From JAKFWF01 sp963750535 (GTDB lineage Bacteria > Pseudomonadota > Alphaproteobacteria > Rhizobiales > Hyphomicrobiaceae): a DNA stretch of 64,000 nucleotides. Below are positions 34,172 to 43,635 of the stretch, piece after piece (position 1 is the first letter of the stretch; every line of letters begins with the position of its first letter). Under the pieces are notes generated by a model. The model had not been told where the DNA came from and searched no databases. It saw nothing but the letters and a program-made list of their open reading frames with translations. The stretch spans positions 1 through 64,000 of the forward strand of contig CAVVRF010000027.1 in NCBI GenBank assembly GCA_963750535.1, in the 5' to 3' direction. The translations under genes and the position numbers were made by a program.

Positions 34172-35686
34172 TCAGGCGTCGCCGCCACTGACGTTTCCAT
34201 GACGGGTGCGGGTGACGATGTCGTAGAGCTTGGGACCGATCATCGCCAGCACGGCCAGGGCGAGCAGCGTCGCCGACAGCGGCCGGGTGAAGAACACGGT
34301 CCAGTCGCCGGCCGAGATCGTCATTGCCTGCCGCAGGTTCTGCTCGGCGAGCGGACCCAGGATCATGCCGATGATGACCGGCGCGGTCGGGAAATCATAG
34401 CGGCGCATCAGGTAGCCGATGGCGCCAATGGCGTAGAGCAGCAGCAGGTCGGTGATCGATTGGGTGATGCCGTAGGTGCCGATGGTCGCGAACACCAGGA
34501 TGCCGGCATAGAGCAGGGGCGCCGGGATCATCAGCATTTTCACCCACAGCGCAATCATCGGCAGGTTGAGCACCAGCAGCATGACGTTGCCGATGAACAG
34601 CGACGCGATCAGTCCCCAGACCAGCTCGGGCTGGCTCTGGAACAGCAGCGGACCCGGGTTGATGCCGTAGCTCTGGAAAGCTGAAAGCATGATCGCCGCG
34701 GTCGCCGAGGTCGGCAGTCCGAGCGTCAGCATCGGCACCAGCACGCCGGCCGCCGACGCATTGTTGGCGGCTTCCGGACCGGCAACGCCTTCGATGGCGC
34801 CGCGACCGAACTCCCCGGGGTGCTTCGACAGCTTCTTCTCGGTGTAGTAGCTCAAGAACGTCGGGATCTCGGCGCCGCCGGCCGGCAGGGCACCGATCGG
34901 GAAGCCGAACGCGGCGCCGCGCAGCCAGGGCTTCCACGACCGCGACCATTCCTCGCGCGTCATCCACAGCGAGCCCTTGAGCGGGATCACCTCGTCGCCG
35001 CCGGCGCTGTAGCGGGAGGCGGAATACAGCGTCTCGCCGACCGCGAACAGTCCGACCGCGACGATGATGACGTTGATGCCGTCGAGCAGTTCCGGCACGC
35101 CGAAGGTGAAGCGCGCCTGCCCCGTCTGCAGGTCGACGCCGATCAGGCCGAGCCAGATGCCGAACAGCAAGGCAGTGAGGCCGCGAACGGCCGACGAGCC
35201 GAGCACCGCCGAGACGGTCACGAAGGCCAGCACCATCAATGCGAAATAGTCGGCCGGGCCGAACTTCAACGCGAGATCGACGACCAGCGGCGCCACGAAG
35301 ACGATGCCGAGCGTGCCGAGTGTGCCGGCAACGAAGGAGCCTATGGCGGCGGTTGAAAGGGCAGCGCCCGCTCGGCCGTTGCGGGCCATCTTGTTGCCCT
35401 CGAGGGCGGTGACGATGGTCGCGCTTTCGCCCGGCGTGTTGAGCAGGATCGAGGTGGTCGAGCCGCCGTACATCGCGCCGTAGTAGATGCCGGCGAACAG
35501 GATGAAGGCCGCTGTCGGATCGACCTTGAAGGTGATCGGCAGCAACAGCGCGATGGTCAGCGCCGGCCCAAGGCCGGGGAGCACGCCGATCGCGGTGCCG
35601 AGGGTGGTGCCGACGAGACACCACATCAGATTGATCGGCGTCAGGGCGACGGCGAACCCCTTCATCAGGCCGGCAATAGCGTCCAT
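34172..35686 (-). CDS. tctA: tripartite tricarboxylate transporter, large membrane subunit TctA
   Basis: The protein has 504 residues from MDAIAGLMKGFAVALTP. About 12 membrane helices are predicted. The two TctA signatures are visible: the GxGxxIGVLPGLGPALTIA loop and LNTPGESATIVTALEGN, with a second TLGLPTSATAAIMLSAF. It forms the channel of a solute-binding-protein dependent, ion-coupled transporter for di- or tricarboxylates. It is the last gene of a tctC-tctB-tctA operon. Confidence 0.93.
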   Translation of the reverse strand: MDAIAGLMKGFAVALTPINLMWCLVGTTLGTAIGVLPGLGPALTIALLLPITFKVDPTAAFILFAGIYYGAMYGGSTTSILLNTPGESATIVTALEGNKMARNGRAGAALSTAAIGSFVAGTLGTLGIVFVAPLVVDLALKFGPADYFALMVLAFVTVSAVLGSSAVRGLTALLFGIWLGLIGVDLQTGQARFTFGVPELLDGINVIIVAVGLFAVGETLYSASRYSAGGDEVIPLKGSLWMTREEWSRSWKPWLRGAAFGFPIGALPAGGAEIPTFLSYYTEKKLSKHPGEFGRGAIEGVAGPEAANNASAAGVLVPMLTLGLPTSATAAIMLSAFQSYGINPGPLLFQSQPELVWGLIASLFIGNVMLLVLNLPMIALWVKMLMIPAPLLYAGILVFATIGTYGITQSITDLLLLYAIGAIGYLMRRYDFPTAPVIIGMILGPLAEQNLRQAMTISAGDWTVFFTRPLSATLLALAVLAMIGPKLYDIVTRTRHGNVSGGDA

Positions 35687-35687
35687 G

Positions 35688-36215
35688 TCAGCGCTTCCCG
35701 ACCGATGCGAGAACGGTTTCGAGGGCGTTCTCGACGATTCCAGAGCCGATGTTGATGCCGAGCGTCTTGGCGAAGCCGAAGTAGGCAACGAGCGCGAAGG
35801 CTGCTCCGATCAGCGCATCGCGCACGATTTGGCGCGAGCCGAAGCCGCGGGCTACGCAGACAAACAGTAGTGTCGATGCAATAGTGAAGCCGGCCGTGCC
35901 GATCAGCAGCACGTTCAAAGCGAGGCCGGCAGCAATCCAGGCCAGCGCCGAGCGGTCCGGCGAGGCTTCCCGTTCTTCGAGCGTCTGCCAACCGCCGCGC
36001 AGGGCTGCCGCCAGAAGCGCAAGGCCAAGGCCGAACAGGGCGGCAGCGGCCAGCTTCGGCACCAGCGTCGGGCCGACCTTGGCGTAGAGCGGCGATACCG
36101 GCATGGTCAGGACCTGCCAGTAGATGACGACCGCCAGCACCGTCACCGCCAGCGCAATCACCAACTCGCCTCGTCCGAAGCGTCGCTGGGCCTCGGGCGC
36201 CGAATGCGTGGCCAT
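35688..36215 (-). CDS. tctB: tripartite tricarboxylate transporter, small membrane subunit TctB
   Basis: The protein has 175 residues from MATHSAPEAQRRF. Four membrane helices are visible, beginning VIALAVTVLAVVIYWQVL and ending GFAKTLGINI. The pattern of helix-short loop PVSPLYAKVGPTLVPKL is standard for TctB. It lies between tctC and tctA with one-base gaps. Confidence 0.9.
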   Translation of the reverse strand: MATHSAPEAQRRFGRGELVIALAVTVLAVVIYWQVLTMPVSPLYAKVGPTLVPKLAAAALFGLGLALLAAALRGGWQTLEEREASPDRSALAWIAAGLALNVLLIGTAGFTIASTLLFVCVARGFGSRQIVRDALIGAAFALVAYFGFAKTLGINIGSGIVENALETVLASVGKR

Positions 36216-36216
36216 C

Positions 36217-37191
36217 TCAGCCGATTCCAAGATCTTTGAGCACGGCCTCGAGGCGGACGATCTCGGCATCGATGAATGCCTTGTAGGCGTCGCCGGTCTT
36301 GGTGATCCGCGTCCAGTCACGCTTGGCGCACGCCTCGGCCCATTCGGGGGACGCCGCCATCTTGTCCATCAATGCGACCATGGCCTTGCGCTGCTCGTCG
36401 GTCACGCCGGGTGGAGCGAAAACGCCGCGCCAGTTGAACAACTCGACATCGATGCCCTGCTCTTTCAGCGTCGGAACATCGAGGCCGGGCAGGCGCTTGT
36501 CGGCAGAGATCGCGAGCGCCCGCAACTTGCCGGCCTTGATCTGCTCGGCGAACTCGCCATAGCCGGAGATGCCGGCTGCAACCTGCGACCCGAGGAGTGC
36601 TGCGACCGCCGGTCCACCGCCGGCAAATGCGACGTAGCTGATCTTTGTCGCCGGAACGCCGACCGCCTTCGCGATCATGCCGAGCAGGATATGGTCGGTG
36701 CCGCCCGCCGAGCCGCCGGCCACCGGCACCTTGGTCGGATCCGCCTTCAGCGCATCCGTGAAGTCCTTGGCCGTCTTGAAGGGCGACGAGGCTGGTACAA
36801 CCAGCGCTTGCGCCTCGCCTGTCAGCAGCGCGATCGGCGTCACTGCGCTGAGCTTGACCGCACTCTTGTTGGCGATGATGGCGCCGACCATCACCATGCC
36901 GCCGACCATCAGGGCGTTGCCCTGGCCCTTCCACTGGTTGACGAACTGCGGCAGCCCGACCGTGCCGCCGGCGCCCGCGACGTTCGTCACCTGCACGGCA
37001 TTGACGGCCTTGATTGCGCGAAGGACCTGCTCGATCGTGCGGCCGGTCTGGTCCCAGCCGCCGCCGGGCGCCGCCGGAACCATGATTTTCAGCATGTCGA
37101 TCGGCTGGGCGGAAGCCCTGCCGCCGATGCCGGCCCAGGTCGCCGCCGAGGCGGCCGAGACAGTCATCAAGAGTTTGCGACGGTGAAGCAT
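36217..37191 (-). CDS. tctC: tripartite tricarboxylate transporter solute-binding protein (TctC/Bug family)
   Basis: The protein has 324 residues, with a signal containing HRRKLLMTVSAASAATW and a cleavage region ASAQ; the Arg pair suggests possible Tat export. Bug-family features are MVPAAPGGGWDQTGRTIEQ, VTNVAGAGGTVGLPQF and GGSAGGTDHILLG. The protein captures organic acids in the periplasm and delivers them to TctBA. Ligand cannot be deduced. Confidence 0.93.
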   Translation of the reverse strand: MLHRRKLLMTVSAASAATWAGIGGRASAQPIDMLKIMVPAAPGGGWDQTGRTIEQVLRAIKAVNAVQVTNVAGAGGTVGLPQFVNQWKGQGNALMVGGMVMVGAIIANKSAVKLSAVTPIALLTGEAQALVVPASSPFKTAKDFTDALKADPTKVPVAGGSAGGTDHILLGMIAKAVGVPATKISYVAFAGGGPAVAALLGSQVAAGISGYGEFAEQIKAGKLRALAISADKRLPGLDVPTLKEQGIDVELFNWRGVFAPPGVTDEQRKAMVALMDKMAASPEWAEACAKRDWTRITKTGDAYKAFIDAEIVRLEAVLKDLGIG

Positions 37192-37370
37192 AGGGCTCCC
37201 TCCAAATGTGCGCTTGCTGGCACTTGCCGAAGCAAGGTTATGGCACCAGTCACGCGACCATGTCCACGTGATCGGAGTGCCTCGCACAAACCGGTTGTGA
37301 GTGCGGCTGAGCGATGGCAGTCTCGCGTTATGAGATGTTTCGGCTCGCGGGCTGAACGTCGTGCGAGCGA

Positions 37371-40219
37371 GTGCGAGGCCCTGGCGCGTTGATCACATCC
37401 GAACCATCAATCGCGCTGTCGACGCCGGTCGGCGACGAGATCAAGTGCACCACCTGCTACATGTGCGCCTGCCGATGCGGCATCAAGGTGCACCTGCGCG
37501 ATGGCCGGGTGCGCTACATCGAGGGCAACCGCGATCACCCGGTCAATCAGGGCGTGCTGTGCGGCAAGGGTGCCGCCGGCATCATGCAGCATTATTCGCC
37601 GGCCCGGCTATCGGCGCCGTTGAAGCGGGTCGGTCCGCGCGGATCCGGCGAGTTCGTCGAGATCGACTGGGACGAGGCGCTCGACATTGCCGCCGGCTGG
37701 CTCGGCGAGGTGCGCGGCAAGGATCCGCGGAAGCTCGCGTTCTTCACCGGCCGCGACCAGTCGCAGGCGCTTACCGGCTGGTTCGCGCAGCAGTACGGAA
37801 CTCCCAATTTCGCGGCGCACGGCGGCTTCTGCTCCGTCAACATGGCGGCGGCCGGCCTCTACACCTTCGGCGGCTCGTTCTGGGAGTTCGGCGAGCCCGA
37901 CTGGGATCACACCCGCTACTTCATGCTGTTCGGGGTCGCCGAGGACCATGCCTCGAACCCGATCAAGAAGGCGCTCGGCCGCCTCAAGGCGCGCGGCGTC
38001 AAGATCGTCAGCATCAATCCCGTGCGCACCGGCTACAACGCCATCGCCGACGAGTGGATCGGCATCAGGCCCGGTACCGACGGCATGCTCGTCGCGGCAC
38101 TGATCCACGAGTTGCTGCGCACCCAGAACGTCGATCTCGAATACCTCGTGCGTTACACCAATGCCCACTGGCTGGTGATCGACGAGGGCAGCGCGGCCGA
38201 CGCCGGACTGTTCGCCCGCGGCCCGAACGGCAAGCCGCTGTGCTTCGACAAGCATGCCGGAGCACTTGCCGATGCGACGCTGCCGGAACTCGCGCCGGCG
38301 CTGGTCGGTGAGTTCAAGCTGGCCGACGGTCGCACCGCCCGGCCGGCGTTCCAGCTGCTCGCCGGTCGCTTCCTCAGGCCCGAGTATGCGCCGGAGCGCG
38401 CGGCGGCGGCGACCGGTATTGCCGCCGCGACCATCCGGCGGCTTGCCGCCGAGCTGGCCGATGCAGCATTCAAGCAGCAGATCACGCTCGACATCCCGTG
38501 GACCGACACCCACGGCCGCCGGCATGAAAAGACCCTCGGCCGGCCGGTGTCGATGCATGCGATGCGCGGTATCTCGGCGCATTCGAACGGCTTTCAGACC
38601 TGCCGCCTGCTGCACATCCTGCAGATCATCCTGGGCAGCATCGATTGCCCGGGCGGCTTCCGCTACAAGCCGCCGTTCCCGCGGCCGGCGCCGCCGCCGA
38701 ACAAGCCAGCCGGCAGGCACGGCACGGTGAAGCCGTCGACTCCGCTCGCCGCCGCTCCGCTCGGCTTCACTCAGGGGCCGGAGGATCTACTCGTCGCCGC
38801 GGACGGAACGCCCGAGCGGATCGACAAGGCCTACTCATGGGACGCGCCGCTCGCCGCCCATGGCCTGATGCACATGGTCGTCACCAACGCGGCGAACGGC
38901 GATCCGTACCCGGTCGATGTCCTGTTCATGTACATGGCGAACATGAGCTGGAACTCGTCGATGAACATCCCGGCGGTGCTGCGGCACCTGACCGCCAGGG
39001 ACGAGACGACCGGCGCGTACAAGATCCCGCGCATCATCTATTCCGACGCCTACATGTCCGAGATGGTGCCCTATGCCGACCTGATCCTGCCGGATACCAC
39101 CTACCTCGAGCGCTGGGACTGCATCTCGCTGCTCGACCGGCCGATCTCCGATCCCGACGCCGCCGGCGACAGCATCCGCCAGCCGGTGGTTGCCCCCGAT
39201 CGCGACGTGCGTCCGTTCCAGAGCGTGCTGATCGATCTCGGCGCGCGGCTGAAGTTGCCCGGATTCGTCACGCCGGACGGCAAGCCGAAGTTTCCAGGCG
39301 GCTATCCCGATTACATCGTCAATCACGAGCGCGCTCCCGGCATCGGGCCGCTGGCGGGGTTCCGCGGCAAGGATGGCAAGGCCTACGGCAAGGGCGCGGT
39401 CAATCCGCGTCAGCTCGAGCAGTACGTGGCGAACGGCGCGTTCCACCAGCACCACCTTGCCGACGATCAGCGCTACTACAAGCACGCCAACAAGTCGTAT
39501 CTCGAATGGGCAAAGGGCGCCGGTTTCATCGGCGGCGCCGACCCCATCATCTTTCAGCTCTACCTCGAGCCGCTGCAGAGGTTCCGCCTCGCCGCGCGCG
39601 GTCACGGCGCCGTGCAGCCACCGCCGAGCCATCGCCAGCGGATCGAGACCTATTTCGATCCAATCCCGTTCTGGTATGGCGCCAACGCCCTCTCCCGCCC
39701 CTTCGGGGGAGGGGGAATTTCCGCTCTACGCCATCACCCAGCGGCCAATGCACATGTACCACTCGTGGGGCTCGCAGAATGCGTGGCTCAGGCAGATCAC
39801 GGCCGAGAACCGGCTCTACGTTCATCGTGAGCTCGCCGCCGAGAAGAGCATTGCTGATGATGATTGGGTGTGGCTGTCGAGCCCGCTCGGCCGCGTCAAG
39901 TGCCAGGTGCGGCTGATGGATGGCGTCAATCCCGACACGGTGTGGACCTGGAATGCGATCGGCAAGCGCGCCGGCGCCTGGGGCCTCGACGCCGACGCAC
40001 CGGAGATCGAGGCGGGGCTTCCTGCTCAATCACCTGATCGGCGAGCTGCTGCCCGAGCGCGAGGGCGGCTATCGCTTCTCCAACAGTGATCCGATCACCG
40101 GGCAGGCCGCCTGGTACGATCTACGCGTCGCGATCGAGAAGTGCGCCGAGGGCGAGGCGGAGGAGAGCGAGCCGCGATTTGAACGGCTGGTGTTCCCTCA
40201 GTCGAGGGTGAAGTCGTGA
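37371..40219 (+). CDS. SoeA-like molybdopterin oxidoreductase, catalytic subunit (two frameshifts)
   Basis: The repaired protein has about 948 residues. It lacks a Tat signal, so it should face the cytoplasm, as known for SoeA. An Fe-S site is formed by C29-x2-C32-x3-C36-x27-C64. Large segments (AFFTGRDQSQALTGWFAQQ, AAHGGFCSVNMAAAGLYTFG, ISINPVRTGYNAIADEW with I for S uncertain) match the sulfite-oxidising SoeA group of DMSO-reductase enzymes. An extra G at 39705-39715 and another at 40014-40017 shift the frame before LYAITQRPMHMYHSWG and after APEIEAG. Start may be GTG 37371 or TTG 37389. Oxidation of sulfite to sulfate is inferred from similarity. Confidence 0.8.
39688..39715. repeat. GC palindrome inside the soeA-like coding sequence
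   Basis: The unit CCCTCTCCCGCCCC-TTCG-GGGGGAGGGGG resembles the opening hairpin of the intergenic repeats at 8604 and 8982. In the protein it lies between FWYG and EFPLYAITQRP and adds about ten residues. One of its G runs is the site of the first frameshift in this gene. Confidence 0.75.
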
Positions 40220-41148
40220 GCGACTTGCCCGCCTCTCTCAACTGCCTTCCCGGACGAGCGCTGGAAGCGCGAGATCCGGGATCGCGTCTCATCGATCGGA
40301 CGCGATCCCGGATACGCCCACTGTCGCGGTCGTTCCGGGACGGCAAGGGGAGGGAGGAGTGGTCTTGGTCGTTGGGCGGCGCAAGGGGGCTTAGCCCAAC
40401 CTACGGTTGGCGCTCTTGGCCGGCGGTACATCACCCAGGTGTCAGTGGCGTGCCCGCCTCCCTCCACATGCGTTCCCGGCCAAGCGCGGCCGGGTGTCGC
40501 AGGAACGTGCCTCATCAAGCCGCGCGCGAGCCGGGATCTTCACCCCTCGCCGTGGGGCACCACGCAGTCCAATCCGTCGCGATAAAGATCCCGAACAAGA
40601 CCGCTGTCGCGGACTTTCCGGGAACGCGTGGGGAGAGAGTGGGGGCGCGGTGGTCTTGGCTGTCGGGTCGCGCAAGGGGGCTTGACCCGACCTACGGTTG
40701 GCGCTCGGCCGGCGATGCATCACCGAGGCGTGAGCGACGTGCCCTACTCCTTCCCCGCGTTCCCGGCCAAGCGCGGCCCGGGTGTCCAGGAACGACCTAT
40801 CAAGTCCGCGCGCGAGCCGGGATCTTCACCCCTCGCCGTGGGGCACCACGCAGTCCAATCCGTTGCGATAAAGATCCCGGACAAGACCGCTGTCGCGGTC
40901 TTTCCGGGAACGCGTGGGGAGGGCTGTCCGGATGATGCCGAAAAGGAGTGCTCAGGCTTCACCTGGTTGCTCGTGGGACCCAAAGCTACGGTGTCGTATT
41001 GTTTCATTGGCTCAGCAGTCGAGAAGCGGGTTGCCAACATCAGTGTGTCAGAGAGTTTGAATTGCCTGCTCGACGACGAATTCGTCGATCAGCCGACAGG
41101 ACGAGCCGTGGACGACTTGAAGCAGTTGCTACGAGGCCCGCGCATCCC
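40220..41148. other. 929-base intergenic region between soeA-like and soeB-like genes
   Basis: About two-thirds of this stretch consists of tandem repeats listed separately. The first 140 bases look like a decayed extra copy (ATCCGGGATCGCGTC...GACGCGATCCCGGAT). The last 210 bases are less GC-rich and have no supported gene. An open frame crosses the whole stretch but its sequence is repeat-derived. Confidence 0.7.
40359..40935. repeat. two tandem copies of a 291-base repeat
   Basis: Copy 1 starts at GTGGTCTTGG (359) and copy 2 at the same sequence at 40650. Both contain GCAAGGGGGCTT, ACCTACGGTTGGCGCTC, GAGCCGGGATCTTCACCCC, GTGGGGCACCACGCAGTCC and end TTTCCGGGAACGCGTGGGGA. They differ by scattered substitutions. 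Copy 2 may be cut short at about 40935. Confidence 0.85.
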
Positions 41149-41898
41149 ATGACGACCCTGCCGCCGCCGTCCGCGAAAAAGCTCGGCCTCGTCATCGACC
41201 TCGACACCTGCGTCGGCTGCCAGGCGTGCGCGACGAGTTGCAAGGAATGGAACACGCAAGGGTATTCCGCGCCGCTGAGCGACGAGGACCCTTACGGACC
41301 CGACCCGCACGGCGCCTGGCTCAACCGCGTGCACTCGTATGAAGTGGGCGAGGGCGACACCGGCCGCACGGTGCATTTCCCCCGTTCGTGCCTGCATTGC
41401 GAGACGCCGGCCTGCGTCACCGTCTGTCCGACCGGCGCCTCCTACAAGCGCGCCGAGGATGGCATCGTGCTGGTCAATCCCGACACCTGCATCGGCTGCA
41501 AGCTGTGCTCGTGGGCGTGTCCCTACGGCGCGCGCGAGTACGACTACAGCCACGGCGTGATGAAGAAGTGCACGCTGTGCGTCGACCGCATCTACAACGA
41601 GACCTTTGCGCCGGAGGACCGCGTTCCGGCGTGCGTCAAGGCCTGCCCGACCGGCGCCCGCCACTTCGGCGATCTGGGTGATCCGGAGAGCGGCGTCGCG
41701 AAGCTGGTGGCGGCGCGGGACGGCTTCGATCTGCTGCCGGAAATGGGCTATAAGCCGGTCAACAAATATCTGCCGCCGCGGTCGCGGCGCGCCGAGCCGG
41801 TCGCGCCGGCAGCTGACGCGATCACGCCGACAGCAACAGAAGCCGGCACCACCACCGCCCGCTTCTTCGCCTGGGCCGACAAGATGCTTTCGAGGTAG
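41149..41898 (+). CDS. SoeB-like four-cluster ferredoxin subunit
   Basis: The protein has 249 residues from MTTLPPPSAKKLGLVID. Four Fe-S binding blocks are visible: CVGCQACATSCKEW, CLHCETPACVTVCP, CIGCKLCSWACP and CTLCVDRI with PACVKACPTGA. This is the electron-transfer subunit of a DMSO-reductase type complex, linking the Mo subunit to the membrane anchor. The C-terminal tail (EAGTTTARFFAWADKMLSR) is variable in the family. Gene order A-B-C is kept although inserts separate the genes. Confidence 0.88.
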   Translation: MTTLPPPSAKKLGLVIDLDTCVGCQACATSCKEWNTQGYSAPLSDEDPYGPDPHGAWLNRVHSYEVGEGDTGRTVHFPRSCLHCETPACVTVCPTGASYKRAEDGIVLVNPDTCIGCKLCSWACPYGAREYDYSHGVMKKCTLCVDRIYNETFAPEDRVPACVKACPTGARHFGDLGDPESGVAKLVAARDGFDLLPEMGYKPVNKYLPPRSRRAEPVAPAADAITPTATEAGTTTARFFAWADKMLSR

Positions 41899-41908
41899 GG
41901 ACCTGACC

Positions 41909-42667
41909 ATGAAGCTAGATCTCGACGGACGCACTGCGCTCGTCACCGGTGCGACATCGGGGATTGGACGCGGCATCGCGGTCGCTCTTGGAGCTGAAGG
42001 TGTGAAGCTCGCGATCGCGGGCCGGCGGCGGGAGGGGTTGGAGGAAACGGTACGGGCTGTGGTGGCAGCCGGAGGCGCGATGCCGGCGATCGTCGTCGGC
42101 GACATCATCACCCGCGACGGCGCCCAGGCAATGGCCGATGCCGCGTTGGCGGCGCTCGGCGGTCGGGTCGACATCCTGGTCAACAATGCCGGCGCGTCGC
42201 GGCCGCTCGGCGACCCGGCGGACGATGCCGCCTGGGAAGAATCGATGGCGCTCAACTTCGCCGGCGCGCGCCGGCTCGCCAACGCGCTGGTGCCGCCGAT
42301 GCGGGAGGCGCGATGGGGCCGCATCATCAACCTCACCGGTGCCCTCGTGGCGCCGGGCTGGAATGCCAGCGGGGCGGCGAAAGCGGCCCTCCATTCGTGG
42401 TCGCGGACGATGGCGATCCAGCTCGCGCCGTTTGGCATTACCGTCAACGCCATCGCGCCCGGCCGCATCAACTCCGAGCAGATCCGCAACAACCTGCACC
42501 CGACCGACAAGTCGCGCGAGGACTTCATCCGGCAGTACATCCCAATGGGCTATTTCGGCGAGCCCGAGGACCTCGCGGCGCTGGTGGCGTTCCTGGCATC
42601 GCCGCTCGCCCGCTACATCTCCGGCGCCGCCATCCCGGTCGATGGCGCGATGATCCGCATCACCTGA
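41909..42667 (+). CDS. SDR-family protein lacking the usual catalytic Ser and Tyr
   Basis: The protein has 252 residues. The NAD(P) motif TGATSGIGRGIA and the structural NNAG are intact. The place of the catalytic Ser is taken by NLTGALVAPG and the YxxxK motif reads SGAAK, so only the Lys remains. It therefore may not be a normal dehydrogenase. Sequence after it, FGITVNAIAPGRINSEQ, is typical for the SDR fold. It lies ten bases after soeB and eight before soeC on the same strand. Confidence 0.85.
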   Translation: MKLDLDGRTALVTGATSGIGRGIAVALGAEGVKLAIAGRRREGLEETVRAVVAAGGAMPAIVVGDIITRDGAQAMADAALAALGGRVDILVNNAGASRPLGDPADDAAWEESMALNFAGARRLANALVPPMREARWGRIINLTGALVAPGWNASGAAKAALHSWSRTMAIQLAPFGITVNAIAPGRINSEQIRNNLHPTDKSREDFIRQYIPMGYFGEPEDLAALVAFLASPLARYISGAAIPVDGAMIRIT

Positions 42668-42674
42668 GCGGCCA

Positions 42675-43635
42675 ATGCATCCAGCCTATTCCGTTATCGT
42701 CTTCACCTGCGCCTCGGGCGCCGGCTACGGCATGCTTGTCTGGCTCGGCGTGGCGGCCCTGGCTGGAACCTGGGGACCGCGATCGACAGGCATGACGCTC
42801 GCGGCACTTGGCCTCAGCTTCGTCCTGGTCACCATCGGCCTGCTGTCGTCGACGCTGCATCTCGGACGGCCGGAGCGGGCGTGGCGGGCATTCTCGCAGT
42901 GGCGCAGCTCGTGGCTGTCGCGCGAAGGCGTGATGGCCCTGGTGACCTATGCGGTCGGCGGCATGTTCGCGCTGGTCTGGCTGCTCGATGGCCACGCCGC
43001 TGTGCTGCTCGTCCCGGTGCTCGGCCTGCTGACGGTGCTGGCCGCGGTCGCGACCCTGTGGTGCACCGGCATGATCTACGCCTCGCTCACCACCATTCGG
43101 GCGTGGAACCATCGCCTGGTCGCCCCGCTCTACGTGCTGCTCGGACTGACCACCGGCCGGGTGGTGCTCAATGCGATCGCGGCGATCGGACAGGGTGGCA
43201 TCTCGACGCGCGCCGTCTGGCTCACGCTGCTGCTGCTGATGGCCGCGTGGATCGCCAAGACCATCTACTGGAGCGGCATCGACGAAGCGCGCCGCACGCA
43301 CACCGTCGGCGAGGCGACGGGGCTCGGCCGGTTCGGACGGGTGCGACCGCTCGACCCGCCACACACGCAAGCCAATTTCGTGATGCGCGAGATGGGCTAT
43401 CAGGTGGCGCGCAAGCATGCCGAGCGGCTGCGGCAGATCGCGGCGCTGCTGTTGTTCGTGGCGCCGGTCGTGCTTGACGCTCATGCTGCTGCTGCCGGGG
43501 CTGGCAGTGCTCGTGCCGCTGCTCGCCGTCCTGGCAGCGCTCGCGGCGGCCGCCGGCGTCCTGGTCGAGCGCTGGCTGTTCTTCGCCGAGGCCGAGCACG
43601 TCTCGATGCTGTACTACGGCCGCGACGTCGCCTGA
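42675..43635 (+). CDS. SoeC-like DMSO-reductase-type membrane anchor (one frameshift)
   Basis: The repaired protein has 319 residues and about eight membrane helices, starting HPAYSVIVFTCASGAGYGML. It contains LGRPERAWRAFSQWRSSWLSREG and ends FAEAEHVSMLYYGRDVA, signatures of the DmsC/SoeC anchor. Removing one T at 43474-43475 restores LFVAPVVLTLMLLLPG. It should deliver electrons from SoeB to the quinone pool. Its 3' end overlaps crtI by 22 bases. Confidence 0.85.

Noticed and set aside
37371..37388. Choosing GTG 37371 as the certain start of the soeA-like gene
   Set aside because: A TTG at 37389 is equally placed after GAGG; the choice cannot be settled from this sequence.
40628..41152. 174-codon plus-strand frame between soeA-like and soeB-like genes
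   Set aside because: Most of it is translated 291-base repeat; it overlaps the soeB start and shows no family signature.
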